Below, piece by piece: positions 50,269 to 60,431 of a DNA stretch of 64,000 nt. Made by a program: the position numbers and the translations under genes. The stretch's first letter is position 1; each line of letters starts with the position of its first letter. The DNA is from Zygaena filipendulae. Taxonomy: Eukaryota > Arthropoda > Insecta > Lepidoptera > Zygaenidae. The notes under the pieces were generated by a model. That model was given only the letters and a program-made list of their open reading frames with translations, did no database searches and was not told the DNA's origin. Where the stretch lies: the NCBI GenBank assembly GCA_907165275.2, contig OU015670.1:2941501-3005500 (forward strand), written 5' to 3'.

Positions 50269-50874
50269 TATTTTAAAGCTGTCATGGTTGGGTACATTTT
50301 TCCGAGTACCTTTGTACAAGAGATATATTTACAAAGTAGGTATCAGAAATACACTGGCACTCTTACTGTGTTTGGAGAGAGCTGCGCTGTGTGAGGGCTG
50401 TGCTGTCGTCTTCGTCATCGGTCGCGTTGCTGTGAGCGATGAATAATCGAGTCCATGTAAACCTAAAAAAAGATTATGATCAAATGAAATAAAAAGAAAG
50501 TTGGGACAATTGCGTAGTATATTTTTATTTAGGAAAAATTAAACAAACAATAAAAATGACAATCCGGCCAAGTAAATGTCAGATCTATTCTCAGTAGTTC
50601 AATCAACAGTTTAATTGATTGAAAAAATCAACGTTTATTCAATCGGAAATTTAACGTTAATAATAAAGTTAATTCAAAAAAATATTCTAACTGTATTTTT
50701 AACCAACTTCCATAAAGGGGGAGGTTCTGAATTCGGCTGTATGTATGTTTTTTTTTTTAAAGAATTTATAATAAGGTCACTAATTTTACTATCATGGAGA
50801 TGTTACGAGGAGGTTTTTGTAATAGACATTAGTCTTAAAAGATAAATACAGAAAACTATTCAATTTATTTGTAC

Positions 50875-51365
50875 ATTAGCTGTTCCCCGCAGTTTTACCC
50901 GCGGTAATTTCATAGTCCGCGCGGGAATTCCGAGATAAAAAGTTATGTCCTTCTCTGTACCCCTATCAACGTGCATGCAAAATTTCGTGATGATCGGTTG
51001 AGCCGTTAAGGTGTGAAAGCATAACAAACAAACAAATAAACAAACTCTCTTTCGCATTTATAGTAATAACCTAGTATATTACTATTAAGAATTATCAAAC
51101 ATCGTAATTTATTTCTTAAATAGTCAGTTTTTTTTTATTGATCTAGGTAAAAAAAAAATATAATCTGTAAATCCTTACTAATATTATAAATGCGAAATTG
51201 AGTTTGTTTGTTACGCTTTCACGCTTTAACGGCTGAACAGATATTCATGAAATTTTGCATACATGTTGTCAGGGGTACAGAGAAGGTAGATACATTTAAC
51301 CCGTAATTCCCGCGGAAACTCCGAAATTACCTTGGATGAAACCGCAGGGCACAGCTAGTAGATAA
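50875..51365. repeat. Two tail repeats, convergent orientation
   Basis: 50875-51065 (-): TTAGCTGTTCCCCGCAGTTT to CTCTCTTTCGCATTTATAGTA. 51176-51362 (+): TACTAATATTATAAATGCGA to ACCGCAGGGCACAGCTAGTA. Confidence 0.75.
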
Positions 51366-52100
51366 ATAAGTACCATAGCTCAATTATTATTATCAAAGAC
51401 TTTAAACTATTTTTAAAACTCTATAATTGGATATGGTTGGTGGCATTAAAGTATATTCTACTTGGTTTTTTCTAAATTACATAACCAACACACCATCCAG
51501 ATATCTGCATTTTGCACAACTCTATACTTATAAGTTTTTTCATGGTAGTTACTTGGCTACCATGAAAATCCTTCCAACTCCGTTTAGTCATTTTAGCAGA
51601 ATGCACATAACATGCATACAGACAAAAGAAACACAAAATTGAACTGCAAAAATAATTATTTTGGACTGCTGAAGCAAGAACCTAGTGCAATAATATCCTT
51701 ATAGAATCCCTAAATAAAGTTTTTAACATACAGAAATACAGAATAGTTCAAGTGGAGTTTGTAAGAAAATGAATTCATTTCATTAAGAGTTCCAAGCAAA
51801 TTACCTGTATGATCAACTGGCCTTTTTTGAGTTACAGCAGCTCTTAGTTCAGGACAACGCTTCTTTTCATTAAAACCTTCAAACACTATAAAATTAAAAA
51901 GATTTTTAATTTTTTTGAACTTGATTACTCAGACACTTTTTTGTTATGTATGTAGCTAGCTTAGTTACTCTGGAGTATATGACAAAAAAATTATATAATT
52001 ATAATGCAACATCTTTACAGCGTTGCTGTTACAATTGTAATCAATCATACTATATTTCTATAGATATTTTAATATCATAATTATCAGCTTAGACACTTAC

Positions 52101-52390
52101 CAATACTAACGGGCTTTGAGGGCTTGCCAACCCTTATCTCTTCTTGGGTAAAAAAGGTTGAAATAGCATTTATTTTGCCATTTACCTCCCAATTTTGTAT
52201 AATTTTCAAAGTGCAGTTTACATATTCATTGAGAAATCCTTTTAACACCACTGATTTTAATTCCAGGCGATTTAATAACTAGAATATCATGCAAAGTATC
52301 TGTTAAATGGTTATCAATAGGGAAACAATATAATTTGTTGTTGCCCTTAGATGAACAGCTAGGGATCATGCAGTTTTTGTAGGGCATTGT
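52101..52390 (-). pseudogene. THAP-type zinc-finger exon with in-frame TGA
   Basis: Acceptor TTCTTTATTTACAG (ending at 52391), then ATG at 52387 and M-P-Y-K-N-C-M-I-P-S-C-S-S-K, the usual THAP start (M-P-x-x-C-x4-C). Then Y-C-F-P-I-D and, about 45 residues on, I-C-K-L-H-F-E, the C-x2-H end of a C2CH finger. A TGA at 52228-52226 lies two codons before that Cys, where THAP proteins often have Arg. A CGA to TGA change at a CpG would explain it (inference). The diagnostic Trp and the A-V-P-T-I-F motif are not clear. Donors at GTAAAT (inside) and GTAAGT (52100) both leave phase 1 in their respective frames. Confidence 0.5.
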
Positions 52391-52774
52391 CTGTAAATAA
52401 AGAAAAAAGTCCATTAGGCATCTGAAACTAGATATATGAAAACTAAAGTGATGTTGGGATATATATTTTGCTACACAAAATAATACAAAAAGTATTTCAA
52501 AATATATACCCACTAATAAATGGAAAAGTTGAGGTAGTTCTTTAAATCAAATCAAATATTCTTTTTTAAAAATAGATTTAACAATAATTAAAATTTAAAA
52601 ATGAAATAAGTAAAAAGTAATAAATGAAACAGAAAAAATGGGTTGCCTCATTACTTAAAAGATATTTGGACATAGATAAGCAATAGTGTGTTAACCCACA
52701 CTGGAGAAATTTTGAGTAAATCGTGTTTTAAAAGTAGGAGTGCTATTTTGTATCAACATTTTTTTTTTAAATGT

Positions 52775-53360
52775 TGATAACGCGTTAATTTCGGAGATCC
52801 CGCGGATTCCGGAATAAGAGGTAGCCTATGTTCTTTTCCATGTCAAAGGAAAGGAACATAGGCTACCTAGATTGAGTAACAAACATCCACACTTCCACAA
52901 TTATAGGTAACTAGCTGTGCCCTGCGGTCTCACCCGCGGTAAATTCGGAGTTCCCGCGGGAGTTCCGGGATAAAAAGTACCCTATGTCCTTCTCTGTACC
53001 CCAAATTTCATCCAAATCCGTTCAGCCGTTTTTGCGTGATTGAGTAACAAACATCCAAATATCCACACTTTCACATTTATATTATTAGAAAGAAAGAAAG
53101 AAAAGGCATTTATTTGGAAACAGAGACAACACAATTACAATTATTTTATACAAACATGATTTAACAAAAAAAAAAGATATAGTTATATATATGACAATAT
53201 TATGAGACAATGTTAGTAGGATTAGCTGTGCCTCATGGTTTCACCCGCGGTAATTTGGGAGTTCCCACGGGAATTCCGGGATAAAAAGTACCTTATGTCC
53301 TTCTCTGTACCCCTGACGACGTGCATGCCAAATTTCAACCAAATTCAACCGTTTTTGCGT
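52775..53360 (-). repeat. Cluster of tail repeats with an inverted junction
   Basis: Copies at 52775-52840, 52912-53085 (CTAGCTGTGCCCTGCGGTCTC) and 53222-53360. A 20-bp inverted pair with one mismatch (52820-52839 and 52848-52867) marks a head-to-head truncation. Confidence 0.7.
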
Positions 53361-53804
53361 GATCTAAACATCAACAATCATCTAAGCATTTTTTTTAATA
53401 TCTCGAGTTCCAGATGGAATTTCGAAAAAATCAAAACATGAGTATCTAAGTTAGACCCTTAGCAATACAACAAAAGAAACCACATTCAATTTGGTGAAGC
53501 AGGTTTTACGTAGCATGAATACAAACATAAAACGGTATTTTTTACTTCTATATCACTCATAGTGTCGCCTAAATTTATTTTTCTAATTTATCTCCCATGT
53601 ACAGACATCGACCTGTTACAATTTTATTATAATATGTATAGATATTTTATATTCAAACTTATAAACAAGTAATTGATAAACAAAAATCACATAAAATACA
53701 AACTTAGGAGATATAAATTATACTTTAATACACATAAATAGACAGTCAGCTGAATAGACAGCTTAAATACAAATAACAATAGATAGGTATACATAATTAC
53801 TACA

Positions 53805-54000
53805 TACTAGCTGTTTCCCATGTTGTCACCTGCAGTAATTTCAGAGATTCTGTGGGAATTCCGGGTTACAATATAGCCTCGGTCACTCATGGATAATGTA
53901 GCATTCTAATGGTGGAATAATTTTTATAATCGCTTCTGTAGATCCAGAGATTACCCCCTATAAACTTACAAACTAACAAACTTTACCTCTTTATAATAAT
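53805..54000 (-). repeat. Tail repeat, diverged
   Basis: TACTAGCTGTTTCCCATG, AGCATTCTAATGGTGGAATA and CTTTATAATAATAGTA. Confidence 0.6.
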
Positions 54001-54534
54001 AGTACCTAGGTACCATAGACACATAGTAACATCGACACATCAGTAGTAGTAGTTAGTAAATAATGATAACTGGGTTAAAAAAAATACTTATATCACAACA
54101 CACAACTAACATGAGAAACCAAGAGTATAACACAAATTATGGTAAAGAAGATTTACAACGTAATGAATTGTTACTGGATTAGCCTTTGGCAGCCTTGCGG
54201 CGATGAATGGACCTGGCGCAACATATGGAAACGGGAAACAAATTCCACAAACGATAGCCACGATGTTATAGGAGTTTGGGATGGAACGCAAACTGATGCA
54301 TACGTGCATACTGCATTATAACCTACGACACCCATACAAACTTAACTTTATACAAAATCTGTAAAAATCTAGAAGATCCGAAGTTTAGATACATAGTATG
54401 AAGCCAAAAATAGGTTCAAATAGTCAGAAATGAAACAATCATGTAAAGTAGAAATTGTAACTCACCAATCTTTTCAGGCGCTGTATTTTACCGTTAGAAG
54501 TTAAAATACGTCTAATAAATTGAATCCTACGCAT

Positions 54535-55916
54535 AAAAATAATGCTTATAAGTAATAATGCGTATAAATTTAGATTACAAATGCGTAAGTAAGAATTTTT
54601 TATAAAAATGAAAATCAGAAATTTTTTAGAAGAAATTTTACAATCTTTTTTAAAATGATGAAAAAGCGTTGATTAAGAAGGCAATGAAAAGTAAATTCAT
54701 ACAGCCAAGTCAGATATTTATAAGCAACTCAACAAAAAATTGAAAGATTCCTATGGTTCAAGGTAACTATGTCGAATCAAATCCAATCAAATCAAATGTT
54801 TTTTTTATGACTTTGGATTGGTTGAGGTTGTTACGATCACTAAATCGTCAGCTGGTTCATACCATAACGAACAATTTCTTCTATAAATTACTGTCAGTTT
54901 GGAATACAGCCTCTACCTCTACTACGTTTGTCAAAGTATAGCAATAAAAACATAGCGTGTTACAGCCGCTCTTAGGATAAGGGTTCTGTTCATCAAAACA
55001 CTTCAAACACTGTAAAATTAAAAAAATTAAGACAATAATAATATATACGATATAATTTATTGTTGCCCTTGGATGGACAAAGTACTCTATGTCCTTCTTT
55101 GTACCCCTGACAGTAGTTTACGGTGATTAGCTGTTCCCCGCATTAATTTTGGAGTTCCCGCAGGAATTCTGGGATAAAAACTATCCTATCTTGTTGGACC
55201 ATATTATAGATGTTCACAAAATTTTATCAAAATCCGTTCAGTAGTTTCGGAGTCCATCACGGACAAACAACGTGACACGTGATTTATATATATTAAGATA
55301 AGATAAGATTATGTATAATTATGGCGGTGATTGCATACATGATACGATCTATATTTGAACTGCAAGTCAGCAGAAAAAAGGCAGTTTTCTTACAATTTTA
55401 TTCCAGCCAATAAAACTGCATCGCAATTATCAATCATTACCTACCCGCTATCTTATTCTTCAAGGTTGTGATTGCAGACGCCTTTTTTAAAATTATGTCT
55501 ACCTCTCTTTAATAATTTCACACAAAAATTAAACGTTAGTAATGCAATCTTATAATTACATAGCTTGCTAAAACAAGCAGTAAGGGTTCCATTCTGCATC
55601 TTTGAAATCCGATTTAACAGTAAGTTACGTCTCCAAAAACAATAAAAAAAATATATCGCACAAATCTTGTAATCTGTGGCGTAGACACCGTTCTATCTCT
55701 TTCTCTCTAAGGCGTTGGTCGTTTTTTTTTTCTCTTTCACTCTAAAATTTTGGTCGTTGTATGGATGATTCTAAGGCCTGCTGATAGCACTGGCCACGGC
55801 ATCAATGGTAGCTGTATAATTTTTCTAACTTTTGACGATCGAAGAAGGAATCGACATGAATCATCGTAATGAATTATGTTTTATTGCACACAAAGAAACC
55901 ACGAACCGTATGCCTC
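54535..55916. other. AT-rich stretch, no exon seen
   Basis: Upstream of the THAP-like candidate first exon. Contains a tail repeat (about 55075-55300, reverse) of the CGTGACACGTGATTTATATA subtype also at 18691-18870. No other feature recognised. Confidence 0.45.
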
Positions 55917-56475
55917 TTAAGCGCGCTCTACGCGAAACAGCCGCGAAACACCCGCGAACCATGATTCCACACTTATCATTCGCGGCACAAATTAACTAGA
56001 CATATGTCTAATTCGCGGGTGTTTCGCGGCTTCGCGCGCGAACCACGCGCGAATGTGGAGAGCGCTTTAGTGCCTGCGCAAACTATGCGACTCGTCGCCC
56101 GTCGTTGACGCAAGTGACAGCTCTTCCTCTTGCCGCCGCGACGCGACGGCCCTGTTGTTTATCTTGTGAGTGAATATGGAGTGTATTTGAACTTGCCTTG
56201 GTGTATAGTGCTCAAAGTAAAACTGACGCTGCGCTGTCGCACGATTGTCGTCTAGACGCAGCCAGAGAGAAGGTAATCACTACGACGATAAGTAATGAGC
56301 GCACTCCGACTGCCCTAGCTTGTCGTTGCGACTCTGCGACTCTGACGCCAAGTGTGCGGGGCTTTAGCGCTCTCCACATTCGCGCGCGATAAGTGTGGAA
56401 TCATGGTTCGCGGGTGTTTCGCGGCTGTTTCGCGGCTTCGCGCGCGAACCGCTCGCGAATGTGGAGCGTGCTTTT
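55917..56475. mobile_element. CpG-rich inverted-repeat element
   Basis: Two halves share CGCGGGTGTTTCGCGGCT and CCGCGAACCATGATTCCACACTTATC in inverse order (55935-55985 and 56385-56430). CGCGCGAATGTGGAGAGCGC (56050) faces GCGCTCTCCACATTCGCGCG (56367) across a ~300-bp core. The core has AGAGAAGGTAATCACTACGA, echoed near 56870. No coding evidence for the core. Confidence 0.55.
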
Positions 56476-56489
56476 GAACAAAATATATC

Positions 56490-56830
56490 AAAACTAGCTG
56501 TGCCCCGCGGTTTACCCGCGGTAAATTCGGAGTTCCCGCGGAAATTCCGGGATAAAAAGTGCCCTATGTTCTTCTCTGTATCCCTGATAACGTGTGCTAT
56601 GCAATAATTAATATAATTTCACCCGCGTTAATTTCAGAGTTCCCGCGGGAATTCCAGGATAAAAGTACCCTATGTGTTAATGTGATGTATAAGCTATATT
56701 ATTGTAAAGTTTCATTTAAATCCATTCAGTAGTTTTTGCGTGAAAGAGTAACAAACATCCATCCATCCATTCATTCATCCATACATACAAACTTTCACGT
56801 TTATAATATTAGTACTGTAGTAGTAGTAAT
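56490..56830 (-). repeat. Two tail repeats, reverse
   Basis: ACTAGCTGTGCCCCGCGGTTTAC at 56494 and a second body from about 56628 ending TATAATATTAGTACTG. Confidence 0.75.
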
Positions 56831-57607
56831 ATTAGTAGCCACAGCCTGTCATCAAGTCTAGGGAGAAGGTAATCACTACGATCACGTCAAGTCGTCGAGC
56901 TGTAGCTGTTGATTACAGAACGTATATTTTCTAGTAATATGTGAGCAAATAATAATCATACGTTTTAAGAGTAGGCACGGTTGTTGACGAGTGAAGTGAA
57001 GAAGAAGAAGAAGAGTAACTTCCCTCAGAAGAATAACTAAAGCTTTAGTTACTAATCGCTGAACTATGAAAGCATTTTATGCCAACCACACCAATTACCA
57101 ATGCAATCTATGACGCAGTCATGGAAATTTGGTTGAGTATTCCAAAGTTGGTAAAGAAGTTCATGCATAAATCCATAGTAACTTTTGCTTCAAGGGAGTG
57201 TCGCTGGCCTGCCTATAGACTATAGTGAGTGACTAGCTTGTGTGTACTCAACTAACAACTTATTACTTACACACCACACCACTGTGCATGCTGTCTAGTT
57301 AATTTGTGGTGCATACCACCGAAAAGTTCGTGCAATGAAATTAGATTTTTCTTATCGGAATTTTATTGGTTATTAATTTTATGATTGTTCGTCACTATAA
57401 CGACATTACTGCAGTAGACTATTGTTATTACCTGTTTGTTAGTGATATTTAACAAATTGCGTGCTCTAAAACTTTGGTAAGTTACTTTAAATTAGTTTAT
57501 AATCTACCTTATCTTAAAAAATGAGACCTTTGCTTCAGAGATTCAGAGAATTACCGATAAAGAAAATGTTGCCAGCTAAACTTCATTATGATTTGCAAAA
57601 TAAAATA
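56831..57607. other. No feature recognised
   Basis: AT-rich, with a short GAAGAAGAAGAAGAA run near 57000. No exon or repeat assignable beyond the AGAAGGTAATCACTACGAT phrase. Confidence 0.4.
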
Positions 57608-59992
57608 CACACATCAAAAGTGTCTAGGGATCAACATATATTTTTGCAATAACTTTTCTCCTGATTGATATTAATTAAAATTTTCTTTAAGGATTCATCA
57701 AATAAAGTGTTTTCGTTTGTCACAGTAACGATAAACCAAGGCACCTTTGCATTAATAAAGAAAGAACAATGGCAAAATTTCTATAGGAGCTGGACTTGAC
57801 TTTTATTTTTCATGTCCCAAAATAAACTATAGTTAGATTGATTTGTTTTTATGTTGTAAATACCATCCCGTTTAAAAATCATATCTAAATAGCCACAATT
57901 TTTTAAAATAACATCGTAAAATCCACAATACATTTGAGGTTAGAATCAACAACTACATTTTACCCGACCTAAAAGTGTAGTTAGCATAGAAATAATGTAG
58001 TCACAAGTGGTAGTTATCAGTCCGTAAAAAATGCCTAGGTAAAAACGACAAAGGAAATTCAAAATAGAACAACAAGTAAAGCGATTAAAATGCGTGATTG
58101 CCGGGTGTCATGTCAATTGCCAATCAAATCAAATATTAATGATTAATGACAATCACTGGCGCGGTTCGATGACCACAGATTTAGTAACTTGTCAAAGACA
58201 AATGACGTTCCGATGTACGCAATTGAACAAAATGCTTATACTTACTATGAACCTAAATAATTTTTTTTTATGACAAGAACGCACACACAGTTGTTGATTT
58301 GATGCCTACATAATTATCTAGTAAAACTATTAAGAAAAACGTAAATAATTATAGTCTTTGAATACTAAGTCATGTCATACGCGAAATGAATCGTCAATAG
58401 GTGCGTTCTGAAACCACATACATGATGTCGTAGAAGTTACAAAAACAAAAATAAATTAATATCTTTTTTTGTGGCTACTTATAGAGATATTTTTTGTGTT
58501 TTTTAAAATCTTAAAAAATAAGGATTTTTTTCATATATATATCATATATGGACACCATTGTTTCGTATCGAGTCCGATCTGGCCATCCTTCTTTGCCATT
58601 TTCCTAATAAAGGGATTTTTGACATTTGAACCACTAACATTAAAGTTCGAAAAAAAGACTGAAATAACAGTTTTCTTTAAAATTTTATTGGGTAACTTAA
58701 ACAATTAAAAATCCGTGTTTCTACCGCGAACACTAACAACACAAGAACATCGGTTTGGCATACTCAAAATGAGTTCATCCAAATCACGCTGTGGAATGGC
58801 CGCCCATGTTCGTTGCAACAACAAAAAAAGGTCTTCTTGCGACTGGATACCCTCCATATTCGGCAGAGCTCTTCTCTGTAGCATATCCCATGCATGCTCA
58901 ATCGGGTTCAAGTCTGGCGACTGAGCAGGCCAGGGCAGGACATTGATGTTAGCTGCGGCGAGAGTCTGTCTTACAACTCTTGCGGTGTGCGGTCGTGCAT
59001 TATCATGCATTAACTGAAATAAGGGACCGATTTGCACTTGTAGAGGAACGATGACGTCTGATACAATCGTCTCCGCATAAATTTGAGCGTTGAGGTTGCC
59101 TCTGATCCAAATCAACTCAGTTCTTCCGCCGATCCAAATACCCGCCCATACCATGATGGTTCCACCACTATAAGGATGGACTTCCTGGCAGGATTTTAAT
59201 CGCTGTTGGCGTCCAGGGGTTCTCCAGTGTCGTATACGTCTTGTATCCGGTCTCATACCAAAACGAGACTCATCAGAAAAGCACACGAAACGCCATTGTT
59301 CTTCTGCCCAATTTCTGTGTTCAAGAGCCCATTGATATCGAATCCTACGATTGTGCATTGCTATAGGTGGTACCCGTAGCGGTCTTCGGGAATGAAGGTT
59401 CACTTCATGCAAGCGGTTTCTGACTGTTTGGTCGCTAATTAAGTTCCCTGAAGAGTGATGAAGCCTCACGGCTAACATCATGGCGGTTATTGTTGGAGCT
59501 CTTCGAGTTAAGATTTGAATGTATCGGTCTTGTCTCCGTGTTGTGCAGCGATACCGTCCTCCATGGCGCTCAGCCACGGTACCAGTGCTTCGGTAACGTG
59601 TCCAAAGTCGACTGATAACACTCTGACTTGTATTCAGAGCTAAAGCCACAGTACGTTGCCGGGAACTAGCTTCTATCATTCCCACGGCTCTGAGCATTTC
59701 TTCCCTGCTTAAATGACGTCGCCGCTCCATAATAACGTTGGTTTTAATCAGTAGTAGGGAAACAGTAGCACTAATAATGTCTTCAATGCGTTGTATGTTT
59801 TTATAGGGAAAATATTGACAGCTGATTTTCATCTTTTACTCGAATTTGATTGACAGTTCCTGATTCAAATTATGTAATGCACCAAAAAGGATCCATATAA
59901 ATTTATAAAATCATAAATTTATTACAAAGCCACATCTCAATCTCAAGAAATCCGCATAAAAATGCTTGATCCCTAGACACTTTTGATGTGTG
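57608..59992 (-). mobile_element. Tc1-type transposon, second family
   Basis: 2385 bp between TA dinucleotides (57606-57607 and 59993-59994). The ends CACACATCAAAAGTGTCTAG (extended by GGATCAA) are perfect inverted repeats of 27 bp. The transposase frame lies near the right end. About 1.1 kb of AT-rich non-coding DNA to the left (57640-58700) makes this element unusually long for Tc1. Confidence 0.8.
58705..59832 (-). CDS. Tc1-type (DD34E) transposase
   Basis: Open for 375 codons. The probable start is the internal ATG at 59730 (M-E-R-R-R-H-L-S-R-E-E-M), giving 341 residues, the family's usual length. Helix-turn-helix region with A-L-N-T-S-Q-S-V-I-S-R-L-W. Triad: D in C-F-S-D-E-S-R-F, D in M-H-D-N-A-R-P-H, E in [10 protein letters not shown], with 34 residues between the last two. 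Quite different in sequence from the transposase at 23877-24896. No internal stop, so possibly functional. Confidence 0.9.
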   Translation of the reverse strand: MKISCQYFPYKNIQRIEDIISATVSLLLIKTNVIMERRRHLSREEMLRAVGMIEASSRQRTVALALNTSQSVISRLWTRYRSTGTVAERHGGRYRCTTRRQDRYIQILTRRAPTITAMMLAVRLHHSSGNLISDQTVRNRLHEVNLHSRRPLRVPPIAMHNRRIRYQWALEHRNWAEEQWRFVCFSDESRFGMRPDTRRIRHWRTPGRQQRLKSCQEVHPYSGGTIMVWAGIWIGGRTELIWIRGNLNAQIYAETIVSDVIVPLQVQIGPLFQLMHDNARPHTARVVRQTLAAANINVLPWPAQSPDLNPIEHAWDMLQRRALPNMEGIQSQEDLFLLLQRTWAAIPQRDLDELILSMPNRCSCVVSVRGRNTDF

Positions 59993-60431
59993 TATTTTTA
60001 TTCTCGATAAGTAACGAGCGCGGTAACGACTTTAGTTTGTCAAAAATAGATGGCGCTATTATAGTTACAAAGTTTGTGATTTTTTTTAAGTAATAAAAAT
60101 AGCTATTATCATTACGGCAGTGGCAAAAACCAAGAAACAAATAATATGCAATGACAAAAAGTAGTACACCGTGCCGAAACAAAACGACCTTCTTCCGTTT
60201 TCACTTTTTATTTAGTTTTGCTTTCTTGAGTTTTGTCTTCACTCTTCATCTTCTCAGTTTCTCTTGTTTTTGATAGTATAGGTACTATTAAGATTTCTTA
60301 ATTATAAAATTACGAGAATCTTCAAATTTTAATTTTAATGAATTACTTAACAAACTAGAACACCTGCTTATATTTTTACGATCACAATAGTTTTTATATT
60401 TATATTACTTACATATTTTCTTCCGTTGCAG

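Larger units (their letters stand above)
47513..54534 (-). pseudogene. THAP-like gene, possibly decayed; six candidate exons
   Basis: Candidate exons, high to low: 54534-54466 (M-R-R-I-Q-F-I-R-R), 52390 or 52278 to 52101, 51885-51805 (F-E-G-F-N-E-K-K-R-C-P-E-L), 50462-50367 (L-T-A-T-R-P-M-T-K-T-T-A-Q), 49392-49264 (G-P-G-D-G-D-N-D-I-D-G-D) and 47715-47513. All have AG acceptors and GT donors. Introns after the second exon are consistently phase 1. The second exon can be read in a THAP frame containing a stop, or from an internal acceptor (52279) in another, open frame that joins exons 1 and 3 in phase. The latter predicts about 251 codons. The downstream exons are low-complexity and I do not recognise them. 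It may be a transcribed pseudogene or a diverged DNA-binding protein gene. Confidence 0.45.

Noticed and set aside
52226..52228. TGA as a selenocysteine codon in the THAP-like exon
   Set aside because: The position is where THAP proteins usually have a basic residue, not a metal ligand, and no SECIS-like element was evident. A nonsense change at a CpG is simpler.
54139..54321. 60-codon + strand frame with Trp-rich sequence
   Set aside because: A similar-length frame exists on the opposite strand; neither has splice sites or known similarity.
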